A stretch of 64,000 nt of DNA from Paraperibacillus esterisolvens (GTDB lineage Bacteria > Bacillota > Bacilli > Bacillales > DSM-1321). The stretch is taken from contig NZ_CP143545.1 of the NCBI RefSeq assembly GCF_046237625.1, positions 3,286,001 to 3,350,000 on the forward strand, given 5' to 3'. The translations under genes were made by a program, and so were the position numbers. The notes beneath the pieces were generated by a model. The model did no database searches. It was given only the letters and a program-made list of their open reading frames with translations, and was not told where the DNA came from. This document shows, piece by piece, positions 17,583 to 25,762 of this stretch. Every line of letters begins with the position of its first letter. Position 1 is the stretch's first letter.

Positions 17583-17616
17583 AAAAAAGCACGCTCTTTG
17601 AGAGCGTGTTTTTTTT
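17583..17616 (+). terminator. Terminator of the penicillin-binding protein gene
   Basis: GCACGCTC pairs with GAGCGTGT around TTTGA and is followed by eight T; the A6 tract upstream makes it work in both directions. Confidence 0.9.
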
Positions 17617-17687
17617 GGCTAATGGCATGTGATAACGGATATCTTCTTTTGATAAACACTTCCCATCAGCTATATTCCTGAACTTAT

Positions 17688-17828
17688 TCAAAAAAAGGTT
17701 TTCACAACGTCATCCTCAGTATGACATACGGTACACTTGTACTCGATCTCCAGGGCATCCTCCCTCGCATGCTGAATGGTTTCTTTTTTACAGTTTTCAC
17801 AATAGCGTGTCACTTCATTTTCTACCAT
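17688..17828 (-). CDS. Small zinc-ribbon protein (46 aa)
   Basis: A 46-codon gene, MVENEVTRYCENCKKETIQH onward, with two Cys pairs (C-E-N-C at residues 10-13 and C-T-V-C at 32-35) spaced as in a zinc ribbon, and an acidic middle. The ATG is preceded by GTGAGG at 8-nt spacing and the codon use is normal for the region. It is alone on the minus strand between two plus-strand genes. I do not recognise a named family; similar small CxxC proteins are scattered in Bacillaceae with unknown roles. Metal binding is inferred from the cysteine spacing. Confidence 0.75.
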   Translation of the reverse strand: MVENEVTRYCENCKKETIQHAREDALEIEYKCTVCHTEDDVVKTFF

Positions 17829-18027
17829 TTTCAAAACCTCACTTCTATAGATAAGTTAATTATTATAGACCCTTTATCCCCTGCAGCCGGCTTCAAACCT
17901 TAAAGGGTATGCCGGCTCTTAAGTATTTCTGCTGCCATTAGTTATTCCCTTAATGGAGACTGTTCATTTCAGAATAAATCAATCATCTGTTATCCAAAAT
18001 AAGAATTATAGAAGGTGGTGAAGATTA

Positions 18028-18144
18028 GTGAAAAACGAGAATAAGAATAATACAAGCATTGAACAGGACAGGAGCGATCAAGATTCACAAACGGGATTCC
18101 GTACAGACAGCCCTAAGCCCGGCCGCCCGGATAAAAAAAAGTGA
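18028..18144 (+). CDS. Small hydrophilic protein (38 aa), unknown
   Basis: A 38-codon frame starting at GTG 18028 (MKNENKNNTSIEQDRSDQDS onward) and ending in PKPGRPDKKK. The ribosome binding site AAGGTGGTGAAG is good. Almost every residue is polar or charged; there is no hydrophobic core, so it is probably disordered. Such peptides are common in Bacillus spores and stress regulons, but nothing here shows which. I do not recognise it. It lies alone between the zinc-ribbon gene and the convergent acsA terminator. Confidence 0.55.
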   Translation: MKNENKNNTSIEQDRSDQDSQTGFRTDSPKPGRPDKKK

Positions 18145-18210
18145 GGCCGTGATCGTTGATGATAGGTTAAGGAAAGATCCGCTTTCCTGTTCAAAGGCCA
18201 TAATTTAAGC

Positions 18211-18246
18211 AAAAACAGGCTGCCCCCCGGAAAAAGGGACAGCCTG
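18211..18246 (-). terminator. Terminator of acsA
   Basis: CAGGCTG and CAGCCTG arms with an inner CCC/GGG pairing form a stem just after the acsA stop; on the minus strand it is followed by TTTTTGC. Confidence 0.8.
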
Positions 18247-18253
18247 CTTCATA

Positions 18254-19972
18254 TTAATCTTCCATGGTTGATAAATCGCCCGTCGGCAGGTCCAGTTCCC
18301 AGGCCTTCAGGACGCGGCGCATGATTTTACCGCTCCTGGTCTTGGGAAGCTTATCCTTGAATTCGATTTCCCTAGGGGCAGCATGTGCAGCGAGGCCTTT
18401 CTTAACAAACTGCCTGATTTCATCAATCAGCTCATCTGATGCTTCGTAGCCATCACGCAGAGCTACGAATGCCTTGATGATTTCTCCCCTGACAGGATCC
18501 GGCTTGCCGATTACTCCGGCTTCTGCAATCGCTGGATGTTCGACCAGCTTGCTTTCCACTTCGAACGGACCTACCCGCTCCCCAGCCGTCATGATCACAT
18601 CATCTATCCGCCCCTGGAACCAGAAGTAGCCCTCTTCATCCATGTAGGCAGAATCTCCTGACACATACCAGCCGCCTGGCATGAAATATGATTCATATTT
18701 CTGCGGATTATTCCAGATTGCATTCATCATGGACGGCCAGCCTTTTTTGATTGCAAGGTTCCCCATCCGGTTTGGCGGAAGTTCATTTCCCTGATCATCC
18801 ACAATCCCCGCCTGGACACCAGGGATCGGCTTGCCCATCGAGCCAGGCTTGATTTCAAGACTCGGATAGTTGCTGATGATCTGTGCCCCGGTCTCTGTCA
18901 TCCACCAGGAATCATGGATGCGCTTGTTGAAGACCTTCATTCCCCAGCGCACTACTTCCGGATTGAGTGGTTCACCGACACTGATTAAATGGCGCAGTGA
19001 GCTCAGGTCAAACTTCTTGATCACTTCATCCCCTGCTCCCATAAGCATCCTGAAAGCAGTAGGCGCGCTGTACCAGACCGTCACGCCATAATCCTCGATG
19101 GTTTGATACCAGGTTTCCGGCTTGAAACGGCCGCCTACAATCACATTAGCCGCCCCATTCAGCCAAGGTGAGAAAATCCCGTAGGAAGTGCCTGTCACCC
19201 AGCCCGGATCTGCTGTGCACCAATAAACATCCTCTTCCTTCAGATCAAGGACCCACTTGCCGGTCTGGAAGTGCTGGATCATAGCATTATGTACATGGAG
19301 CACTCCCTTGGGCTTGCCGGTTGAGCCTGAAGTATAATGGAGGATCAGCCCGTCATTTCGGTCCACCCACTCGATATCAAGCAACTTGTCCGCGTCCTTC
19401 AGCCTGGACATGAAATCAACATGCTTTTCATCCTGCTGTATGCCTTCTCCCACCAGGAAGATGGTCTTCAGCTCAGGCAGCTTATCTGCAGGTACACGGG
19501 ACAGCAATTCAGGTGTGGTAACGAGGACCTTTGCCCCGCTGTCCTCGAGCCGGTCGCGGACAGCCCCTTCCATGAATGCCTCAAACAGCGGTCCCACAAT
19601 TGCCCCAAGCTTGACTGCGCCCAGAAGTGCGAAATAAAGCTCCGGTGAACGCGGCATAAAAATGAATACCCTGTCCCCTTTTTCCACATTTCCATAAGTC
19701 TTCAGTACATTGGCAGCTTTATTGGTGTATTCCTTCATATCCTTGAACGTATACTTTTCATTGCGTTCTCCGTCTCTATAATACAGAGCGACTTTGTTTT
19801 TCCTGAAAGTCTCTGCGTGGCGGTCAATCGCTTCGTATGCCATATTCACTCTGCCGGTTTCATGCCACGAAAATTGCTTTTCCGCCTCCGCCCAGTCAAA
19901 GCTTTTATAAGCATCCTCATAACTTTGGAGATTAAAATCCCCCTTGATTACTGGTAACGCTTCCACTTTCAT
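18254..19972 (-). CDS. acsA: Acetyl-CoA synthetase
   Basis: Activates acetate to acetyl-CoA through acetyl-AMP; 572 residues, the same length as B. subtilis AcsA. The ANL-family P-loop is LHYTSGSTGKPKG, later motifs are TWWMTETG-like SWWMTETGAQ and YVSGDSAYMDEEGYFWFQGR, and the C-terminal PKTRSGKIMRR carries the catalytic lysine that AcuA acetylates to shut the enzyme off. Start is the ATG at 19972 with AAGGGGG upstream; an earlier in-frame start at 20002 would consume the 5' leader. Divergent from acuABC, with a sigma-A promoter in between. Central to acetate scavenging and overflow metabolism. Confidence 0.96.
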   Translation of the reverse strand: MKVEALPVIKGDFNLQSYEDAYKSFDWAEAEKQFSWHETGRVNMAYEAIDRHAETFRKNKVALYYRDGERNEKYTFKDMKEYTNKAANVLKTYGNVEKGDRVFIFMPRSPELYFALLGAVKLGAIVGPLFEAFMEGAVRDRLEDSGAKVLVTTPELLSRVPADKLPELKTIFLVGEGIQQDEKHVDFMSRLKDADKLLDIEWVDRNDGLILHYTSGSTGKPKGVLHVHNAMIQHFQTGKWVLDLKEEDVYWCTADPGWVTGTSYGIFSPWLNGAANVIVGGRFKPETWYQTIEDYGVTVWYSAPTAFRMLMGAGDEVIKKFDLSSLRHLISVGEPLNPEVVRWGMKVFNKRIHDSWWMTETGAQIISNYPSLEIKPGSMGKPIPGVQAGIVDDQGNELPPNRMGNLAIKKGWPSMMNAIWNNPQKYESYFMPGGWYVSGDSAYMDEEGYFWFQGRIDDVIMTAGERVGPFEVESKLVEHPAIAEAGVIGKPDPVRGEIIKAFVALRDGYEASDELIDEIRQFVKKGLAAHAAPREIEFKDKLPKTRSGKIMRRVLKAWELDLPTGDLSTMED

Positions 19973-20005
19973 CTGCAAGTCCCCCTTATTCATGTTTACC
20001 ATTCA

Positions 20006-20034
20006 ATTATAGTATAAAGAAAATTTATTCTCAA
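20006..20034 (-). promoter_or_regulatory. Sigma-A promoter of acsA
   Basis: TTGAGA (-35, complement of 20029-20034) and TATAAT (-10, complement of 20006-20011) are separated by exactly 17 bp, about 35 bp before the acsA start. I saw no clear cre site in this divergent region, although acsA is CcpA-controlled in B. subtilis. Confidence 0.75.
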
Positions 20035-20161
20035 TTTTTTGATTATTACGGGATTTCTTATCAAGGTTTGAGATTTTTACTGGAAATATATAAGTTTAAA
20101 AGATAGCTTGCCTGCTATTTTATGTATAATAAGAGTGAGTTTTAATATAGGCGGTGAATGA

Positions 20162-20794
20162 ATGGAATTTAAAAAAACCTATAATGCTGCCGAGCTGAAA
20201 ACCAAGCATGGAGCATTGATAATCGAGGGTCCGATATCAGGAGAAAAGCTTAAAAGCTATGATTTCCATGAGGGACTCGATGCATTCAGGCCGGCCTCTC
20301 AACAGCATAAGGCACTGATTGACATCGCTGATCTCCCGGAAGGACGCATCCTCATCGCAAGACATAAAGATACTGTTGTGGGATATGTGACATACCTGTA
20401 TCCTGATCCTCTTGAGAGATGGTCTGAAGGAAAAATGGAGGACCTGATTGAACTTGGGGCCATTGAAATCAGCCCGGAGTTCCGCGGATACTCGGCAGGA
20501 AAGCATCTTCTAAAGGTGTCAATGATGGACGATGCGATGGAGGATTTCATCATCATAACCACGGAGTACTACTGGCATTGGGACCTGAAGGGAACGGGGC
20601 TGAATGTCTGGGAGTATCGAAAAATCATGGAAAAAATGATGAATGCCGGCGGCCTGGTCTATTATGCCACTGACGATCCGGAAATCAGCTCCCATCCAGC
20701 CAACTGCCTGATGGCGCGTATCGGCAAAAGAGTGAGCCCTGAGTCCATCCAGAAATTTGATAATCTCCGCTTTATGAACCGGTTTATGTACTAA
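20162..20794 (+). CDS. acuA: Acetoin utilization protein AcuA (GNAT protein acetyltransferase)
   Basis: 210-residue GNAT-fold acetyltransferase. In B. subtilis AcuA acetylates the active-site lysine of AcsA and inactivates it. The acetyl-CoA-binding region is the stretch IELGAIEISPEFRGYSAGKHLL (residues about 98-120), whose R-G-Y-S-A-G-K matches the GNAT motif A pattern R/Q-x-x-G-x-G/A. ISPEFRG is the usual beta4-to-alpha3 turn. It faces its target gene acsA and is followed after 24 nt by acuB. Start ATG with GGCGGTGA upstream. Full length compared with the 210-residue B. subtilis protein. Confidence 0.95.
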   Translation: MEFKKTYNAAELKTKHGALIIEGPISGEKLKSYDFHEGLDAFRPASQQHKALIDIADLPEGRILIARHKDTVVGYVTYLYPDPLERWSEGKMEDLIELGAIEISPEFRGYSAGKHLLKVSMMDDAMEDFIIITTEYYWHWDLKGTGLNVWEYRKIMEKMMNAGGLVYYATDDPEISSHPANCLMARIGKRVSPESIQKFDNLRFMNRFMY

Positions 20795-20818
20795 CCAATG
20801 CAGCAAGGGGTGAATTCA

Positions 20819-21466
20819 ATGATTTTAGAAGAAATCATGAAAAAGGATGTTATAACTTTAACAGAAACAGACACCATTGGCACTGCACTTCAAATTGTTA
20901 AAGACAAAAAAATAAGACATATTCCTATAATAGATGAGCAGGGCGGAATCGAAGGATTGATTACAGACAGGGACATCAAGGATGCGGCCCCTTCTATTTT
21001 TCACAGGGACGGGCAGGAGGAGTACCTGAACCAGCCGGTGGGCTCCATTATGAAGAAAGAGGTCATCACCGGACATCCCCTTGATTTTGTAGAAGAAGTT
21101 TCAGGGCTCTTTTACGAACATCACATCAGCTGCCTGCCTATCGTAAGCGGCAATAAGCTGGCAGGAATCATCACAGAGACAGATCTTCTGCATACCCTGG
21201 CTGAGCTCACCGGGGCAAATCGTCCAGGCTCACAGATTGAACTCAGGGTTCCTGACCGGACCGGTACCCTGAGTGATATTGCAAAGCTCATAAGTTCTAA
21301 GAATTCTAATATCATCAGCATTTTGGTCTATCCTGATGGAGCGCATGAAGGCTTTAAACGACTGGTGATCAGGGTGCAGACCATGAATCCCTCCGCTGTC
21401 ACAGGTGAGCTTTCGGCAGCCGGATATGAGGTTGTCTGGCCAAAAGCGCCGGGTCTTTTGCCATGA
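20819..21466 (+). CDS. acuB: Acetoin utilization protein AcuB (CBS-ACT protein)
   Basis: 215-residue cytoplasmic protein with two CBS domains (residues 1-60 and 75-130; IMKKDVITLTETDTIGTALQ and IMKKEVITGHPLDFVEEVS) and a C-terminal ACT-like domain (IELRVPDRTGTLSDIAKLI). CBS pairs often bind adenine nucleotides, so AcuB may sense energy state for the AcsA acetylation circuit, but its biochemical role is not settled. The ATG at 20819 (MILEEIMKKD) has AAGGGGTG upstream and matches B. subtilis; a longer in-frame start at 20798 is less likely. Its stop overlaps the acuC start as ATGA. Confidence 0.94.
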   Translation: MILEEIMKKDVITLTETDTIGTALQIVKDKKIRHIPIIDEQGGIEGLITDRDIKDAAPSIFHRDGQEEYLNQPVGSIMKKEVITGHPLDFVEEVSGLFYEHHISCLPIVSGNKLAGIITETDLLHTLAELTGANRPGSQIELRVPDRTGTLSDIAKLISSKNSNIISILVYPDGAHEGFKRLVIRVQTMNPSAVTGELSAAGYEVVWPKAPGLLP

Positions 21467-22638
21467 AGAATGCTGTCTTTGTCTTTTCAGAGAACTTCAT
21501 GAGCTATAAATTCAATAATGAGCACCCGTTTAATCAGCAGCGGATCCTCCTTACAATAGATCTGCTCCAAAAGCAGGGCGCCATCCGCAGTGAAGATATG
21601 ATTCCAGCAAGGATGGCCTCGGACAGCGAGCTTGGACTGATTCATGACAGGGATTATGTAAACGCTGTCAGACTGGCAGGGCAGGGGCTGCTCCCGCCCG
21701 AAAAGGGTGAAAGCTTTGGCCTTGGGACGGAAGACACACCTATATTCCCCGGCATGCATGAAGCCAGCGCACACCTCGTTGGCGGCACCTTGACAGCTGT
21801 GGATACTGTAATGAAAGGAGATGCTCTGCATGCCCTTAATCTTGGCGGCGGACTTCACCACGGCTTCCGCGGCAGGGCATCCGGATTCTGCATTTACAAT
21901 GATAGTGCCGTTGCCATAAAGTATCTTCAGGAACAATACGGAGTACGTGTACTGTATATCGATACAGATGCTCATCACGGTGATGGGGTCCAGTGGGCTT
22001 TTTATGATGAACCCAATGTCTGTACTTTGTCGATTCATGAAACAGGGAGGTATTTATTCCCTGGCACCGGCACTGTGAATGAGCGGGGACAAGGCAAGGG
22101 CTACGGATATTCCTTCAATATACCTCTTGATGCTTTTACCGAGGACGAATCATGGCTGGATGCATACCGCCAGTCCTTCAGGGAAATCTGTGAGTTCTTC
22201 AAGCCTGACGTGATCCTTACCCAGAATGGAACAGATGCACACTATTATGACCCGCTAACCCATTTATCTGCCACGATGAAAATCTATAAGGAAATTCCAA
22301 AGCTGGCTCATGAACTTGCCCATCAATATTGCGGGGGCCGGTGGATTGCGGTAGGAGGAGGAGGCTATGATATCTGGAGGGTGGTTCCCCGCGCCTGGTC
22401 CCTCATCTGGCTCGAGATGACCGATAACAAAGCTCAAGGCCCATTGCCGGAAGCATGGCTGAAGAAATGGGAGAGCATGGCACCTGTGAAGCTTCCCGCC
22501 GCATGGGAGGACGAAGACAACATCTATCCGCCCATCCCGCGGAAGCCTGAAATTACAGAAAAAAATGCACAAACTGTTCATAAAGCCCTCTATCCCATCC
22601 GGTCTTCTTCAAAAAAAGGAGTACATGAGAGCTGTTGA
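21463..22638 (+). CDS. acuC: Histone-deacetylase-family protein AcuC (AcsA deacetylase)
   Basis: 391-residue zinc-dependent deacetylase of the histone deacetylase superfamily; in B. subtilis it removes the acetyl group that AcuA puts on AcsA. Catalytic features are LGGGLHHGF (tandem His of the charge relay), DTDAHHGDGVQ (zinc Asp and His), a later zinc Asp in QNGTDAHYYDPLTHL, and the transition-state Tyr in GGGGYDIWRVVPRAW. Translationally coupled to acuB. Full length. Together acsA-acuA-acuC form a reversible acetylation switch on acetate activation. Confidence 0.95.
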   Translation: MKNAVFVFSENFMSYKFNNEHPFNQQRILLTIDLLQKQGAIRSEDMIPARMASDSELGLIHDRDYVNAVRLAGQGLLPPEKGESFGLGTEDTPIFPGMHEASAHLVGGTLTAVDTVMKGDALHALNLGGGLHHGFRGRASGFCIYNDSAVAIKYLQEQYGVRVLYIDTDAHHGDGVQWAFYDEPNVCTLSIHETGRYLFPGTGTVNERGQGKGYGYSFNIPLDAFTEDESWLDAYRQSFREICEFFKPDVILTQNGTDAHYYDPLTHLSATMKIYKEIPKLAHELAHQYCGGRWIAVGGGGYDIWRVVPRAWSLIWLEMTDNKAQGPLPEAWLKKWESMAPVKLPAAWEDEDNIYPPIPRKPEITEKNAQTVHKALYPIRSSSKKGVHESC

Positions 22639-22666
22639 AATATGAATGACTTTGCTATAAAGGAAG

Positions 22667-22715
22667 CCTAAAGTGGATTGCTGTATCGCCCCCGATTCCT
22701 GCAATCCACTTTAGG
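22667..22715 (+). terminator. Long hairpin after acuC
   Basis: A perfect 15-bp stem (CCTAAAGTGGATTGC with its complement) closes a 19-nt loop. There is no T run on either side, so it may be a transcript 3' stabiliser rather than a classical terminator. It adjoins the ccpA terminator on the opposite strand. Confidence 0.6.
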
Positions 22716-22720
22716 CACTA

Positions 22721-22750
22721 AAAAAACGCTTGGTATTAATCCCAGGCGTT
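22721..22750 (-). terminator. Terminator of ccpA
   Basis: On the minus strand AACGCCTGGG pairs with CCAAGCGTT (one mismatch) and is followed by T6. Confidence 0.8.
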
Positions 22751-22804
22751 TCTGTGTGTTATTTATTATTTGCTGCATAAAAAAATACAGCCTAGTTATT
22801 AGTA

Positions 22805-23800
22805 TTACTTTGTTGAATCCCGCTCTTCAATCCGATGCGGCAGGATAACAGAAACATCGGATACTTCTTCCTTGTTCATCAGTTTAGTCAACAGCCTCAT
22901 CGAAACGGCACCGATGTCATACAGGGGCTGCACGATTGTAGAGATGCGCGGACGCACCATCAGAGTCAGCCTTGTATTATCAAAACTGATAACTTCAAAA
23001 TCATCTGGCACTGAAGACCCTGCATCCTGCGCGGCATGAACAACGCCAAGGGCCATTTCATCACCGCCGACCAGAAGTGCCGTCGGTCTTTCTTCTCCAT
23101 TCATCAATCTTTCAAACGCCTCCATGCCGGAATCATAGGTGAAGTCTCCATCGATGACGAAGTCTTCATTCATGGATATGCCTGACTCCTCCAGCGCCTT
23201 TCTATAGCCCTGAAGCCTTTTTTCATTTGTAGGATCTTTGTCCACTCCCGTTACAAATGCAATCTTATTATGGCCCTTTTCAATAAAATGCCTGGCTGCA
23301 TCATATGCTGCCTGCTCATTATCAATATTTACAGACGGAATCTGCCCTGTTTCTTCTATTGTTCCTGCAAGGACAATCGGAACCGGTGATTTACTGAATT
23401 CTTCTATATGGGCATCAGTGATATGAGATCCCATGAATACAATTCCATCTACCTGCTTCCCAAGCAGAGTATTTAAAAGATGAAGTTCCTTTTCCGTGTT
23501 TTGATCGGAATTGCTCAGGATGATATTATATTTATACATGGTAGCAATATCTTCAATACCCCTGGCAAGCTCCGCAAAGAAGATGCTTGAAATGTCTGGT
23601 ATGATTACACCGACAGTTGTTGTCTTCTTGCTGGCAAGTCCCCTTGCGACCGCATTTGGCCGGTAGCCAAGCCGGTCAATTACTTCCATTACTTTTTTTC
23701 TTGTCGCAGGTTTCACATTCGGGTTTCCATTCACTACCCTTGAAACCGTCGCCATGGACACATTGGCTTCTCTGGCCACATCATAAATGGTTATATTCAT
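22805..23800 (-). CDS. ccpA: Catabolite control protein A
   Basis: Global carbon regulator of the LacI-GalR family, 331 residues. With HPr-Ser46-P it binds cre sites to repress or activate hundreds of genes. The N-terminal helix-turn-helix ITIYDVAREANVSMATVSRV and hinge NAVARGLASKKT are almost identical to B. subtilis CcpA, as is TTVGVIIPDISSIFFAELAR. The effector domain ends in IIxFDNTRL-like ISFDNTRLTLMVRPRISTIV. ATG at 23800 has GGAG at 8 nt; an in-frame GTG three codons earlier lies inside the ribosome binding site. In B. subtilis motPS follows ccpA; here it is missing and acuC is the convergent neighbour. Confidence 0.97.
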   Translation of the reverse strand: MNITIYDVAREANVSMATVSRVVNGNPNVKPATRKKVMEVIDRLGYRPNAVARGLASKKTTTVGVIIPDISSIFFAELARGIEDIATMYKYNIILSNSDQNTEKELHLLNTLLGKQVDGIVFMGSHITDAHIEEFSKSPVPIVLAGTIEETGQIPSVNIDNEQAAYDAARHFIEKGHNKIAFVTGVDKDPTNEKRLQGYRKALEESGISMNEDFVIDGDFTYDSGMEAFERLMNGEERPTALLVGGDEMALGVVHAAQDAGSSVPDDFEVISFDNTRLTLMVRPRISTIVQPLYDIGAVSMRLLTKLMNKEEVSDVSVILPHRIEERDSTK

Positions 23801-23859
23801 CAATACCACTCCTATAGTATTCTTTTTCCCTATGTAACAGGAATTATTAGTACATTTTC

Positions 23860-24408
23860 AGCGTTTTTCAAAAGCACAATGTTATTCTGGTATATATTAA
23901 GGCTCAAGTCCGTCAGTTTCGGTCCGTTCCTTGGCGGCTGCAGCAGCGCCAAGCCCTATAGAATTACATACAGAATGGAATATACTCTTAGTCCAGCTTA
24001 TATGTATTTAATATTACGATACCTTCTTCCTTTACCGCAATTATGTAGCATGGTTTTTTAAAATAATTTATGCGAAAACACTTATAGTGTATGAGAAGGC
24101 TGTATTTATCAGTATTACGGCGGCTGAACACAGAAAATGAAATTGCCTTTGGGGAACCCATAAAAAATATGTTCCTACTCGCAGCCCTTGGATAGAAAGG
24201 ACCTGAACGGAAGGAGGAACAAACACGGTGAAGGGGATTAAGAAGACTTGCTGATTGGCGGGCGTATGCGAATACAGAAGGCATAGCCGCACTTATGCGT
24301 TAGCCCTGCATAAGGCTGGCAGGCCGAGGGAAGCGGGTTCTTCCCCGGGACTGATTGGCTTAGCTTTAAGAGCTTTATTATTCATTCGTTACAAGTCCCT
24401 ATCCATAA
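23860..24408. other. Gene-free stretch between aroA and ccpA
   Basis: About 550 nt with no supported gene. A weak sigma-A promoter for ccpA (TTGAAA, 17 bp, AATAAT on the minus strand) lies near 23840-23870. Elsewhere I see only short unrelated frames. The stretch is longer than usual for this locus, where B. subtilis has aroA and ccpA close together, so it may hold decayed sequence that I cannot read. Confidence 0.45.
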
Positions 24409-24411
24409 ACC

Positions 24412-24443
24412 AAAAAAAGCCCCCGGTTACGGGGACTTTTTAA
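24412..24443 (-). terminator. Terminator of aroA
   Basis: AAAGTCCCCG pairs with CGGGGGCTTT around TAAC on the minus strand, followed by T7. Confidence 0.88.
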
Positions 24444-24445
24444 GC

Positions 24446-25522
24446 TTACACTGTCAGCCAGCTAAGCTTTTGTATTTCTGCCATGAATTCATCAAATTGT
24501 TCAAAGTCCATCTGCTGGGCAGAGTCTGACAAGGCGACTGCCGGATCCGGGTGAACCTCGGCCATGACACCATCTGCTCCGATGGCAAGGGCCGCTTTGG
24601 CTGTCGGAATGAGCAAGTCTCTGCGTCCGGTTGAGTGGGTGACGTCCACCATGACTGGGAGATGTGTCTCCTGTTTAAGGATTGGCACAGCCGAGATATC
24701 AAGCGTGTTCCGTGTAGCTTTTTCGTATGTCCTGATTCCTCTTTCACAAAGAATGATTTTTCCATTCCCCTGTGACATGATATATTCAGCGGCATGTATG
24801 AACTCATCAATCGTTGCTGCGAGACCTCTTTTTAAGAGTACCGGCTTATCCACCTGGCCGGCGGCTTTTAGCAGTTCAAAGTTCTGCATATTCCTTGCCC
24901 CAATCTGGATGACATCAATATATTGTACGGCAGTTTCAATATCAGCCGGACTCACGATTTCACTGATAACGGCCAAATCATATTCATCTGCCACTCTTTT
25001 AAGGATCTTAAGTCCTTCAAGCCCTAGTCCCTGGAAATCATAAGGTGATGTCCGGGGTTTATATGCCCCGCCGCGCAACAGCTTAAGTCCCTTCCTTTTA
25101 ACGGCTTCAGCGACAATGGCTACCTGATCATAGGATTCAACTGCACATGGGCCGAATACAAAGCTTGGTGTGCCATTTCCGATTATTTCACCTTTTAAAT
25201 TAATTGTAGTATTTTCAGGCTTTTTCTTGCGGGAAACAAGCAGTGTTTTTTTCTGATCGCTTTCCTGCAGGCCAAGGCCGGCTTTGAAGATTTCCTTGAA
25301 CAGCTTTTCAACCGTCGCGTCTTCGAATGGGCCGTCATTATGGGACTTAATCAAGTCCAGCATCTTGCGCTCACGGACCGGGTCAAACTTATTGACACCC
25401 TGCTTTTCCTTAACTTTCCCAATTTCCTGTACAAGTCTTGCTCTGTCATTGATCAGTGTCAATATCTGCAGATTAATATCATCAAGCTTTTCACGCAAAA
25501 CATCTAATTCCTGGTTGCTCAC
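24446..25522 (-). CDS. aroA: Bifunctional chorismate mutase / DAHP synthase
   Basis: First enzyme of aromatic amino acid synthesis, condensing phosphoenolpyruvate and erythrose 4-phosphate, fused to an N-terminal chorismate mutase that gives feedback control by chorismate/prephenate. 358 residues, as in B. subtilis AroA (AroG). The mutase domain is residues 1-90 (LDDINLQILTLINDRARLVQ, KFDPVRERKML); the synthase barrel shows GPCAVES, KPRTSPYDFQGLG, IGARNMQNFELLK, LLKRGLAAT and VDVTHSTGRRDLL. Start is GTG at 25522 (VSNQELDVL), 6 nt after AAGG; an upstream ATG at 25558 would add 12 non-conserved residues. Upstream of ccpA, same strand but separated by its own terminator. Confidence 0.96.
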   Translation of the reverse strand: MSNQELDVLREKLDDINLQILTLINDRARLVQEIGKVKEKQGVNKFDPVRERKMLDLIKSHNDGPFEDATVEKLFKEIFKAGLGLQESDQKKTLLVSRKKKPENTTINLKGEIIGNGTPSFVFGPCAVESYDQVAIVAEAVKRKGLKLLRGGAYKPRTSPYDFQGLGLEGLKILKRVADEYDLAVISEIVSPADIETAVQYIDVIQIGARNMQNFELLKAAGQVDKPVLLKRGLAATIDEFIHAAEYIMSQGNGKIILCERGIRTYEKATRNTLDISAVPILKQETHLPVMVDVTHSTGRRDLLIPTAKAALAIGADGVMAEVHPDPAVALSDSAQQMDFEQFDEFMAEIQKLSWLTV

Positions 25523-25762
25523 TAGTCCTTCACCCTTTCGCTGGTCTATTGCCGGCATGCTGTTTTAAATTTCTTGCAAATAGGAAGATATTTTCCCATT
25601 TGGTGTACAGATGGAATCTTTTGTGAAAGAAAAAAGTATGTTACATTCTAAGTAATTAGTGTTCATTATAAATCATATGTTTTCAGATGTCACGATTTTT
25701 TTCTTTATTAATAAAACGCTTTTAAGCGTTAAAGCATAAAAATATTAAAGTAGGTGGGTTCA

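Noticed and set aside
17721..17903. 60-codon plus-strand frame over the zinc-ribbon gene
   Set aside because: The minus-strand frame has the ribosome binding site and cysteine pairs; the plus-strand one has neither.
19973..20161. Expected cre site between acsA and acuA
   Set aside because: I could not find a sequence close to the CcpA consensus in this interval, although the genes are CcpA-controlled in B. subtilis.
24228..24254. Eight-codon frame (GTG to TGA) with a strong AAGGAGG upstream in the aroA-ccpA gap, possible leader peptide
   Set aside because: No regulatory codons, no hairpin pair after it and the gene downstream on that strand is far away; a chance ribosome binding site is more likely.
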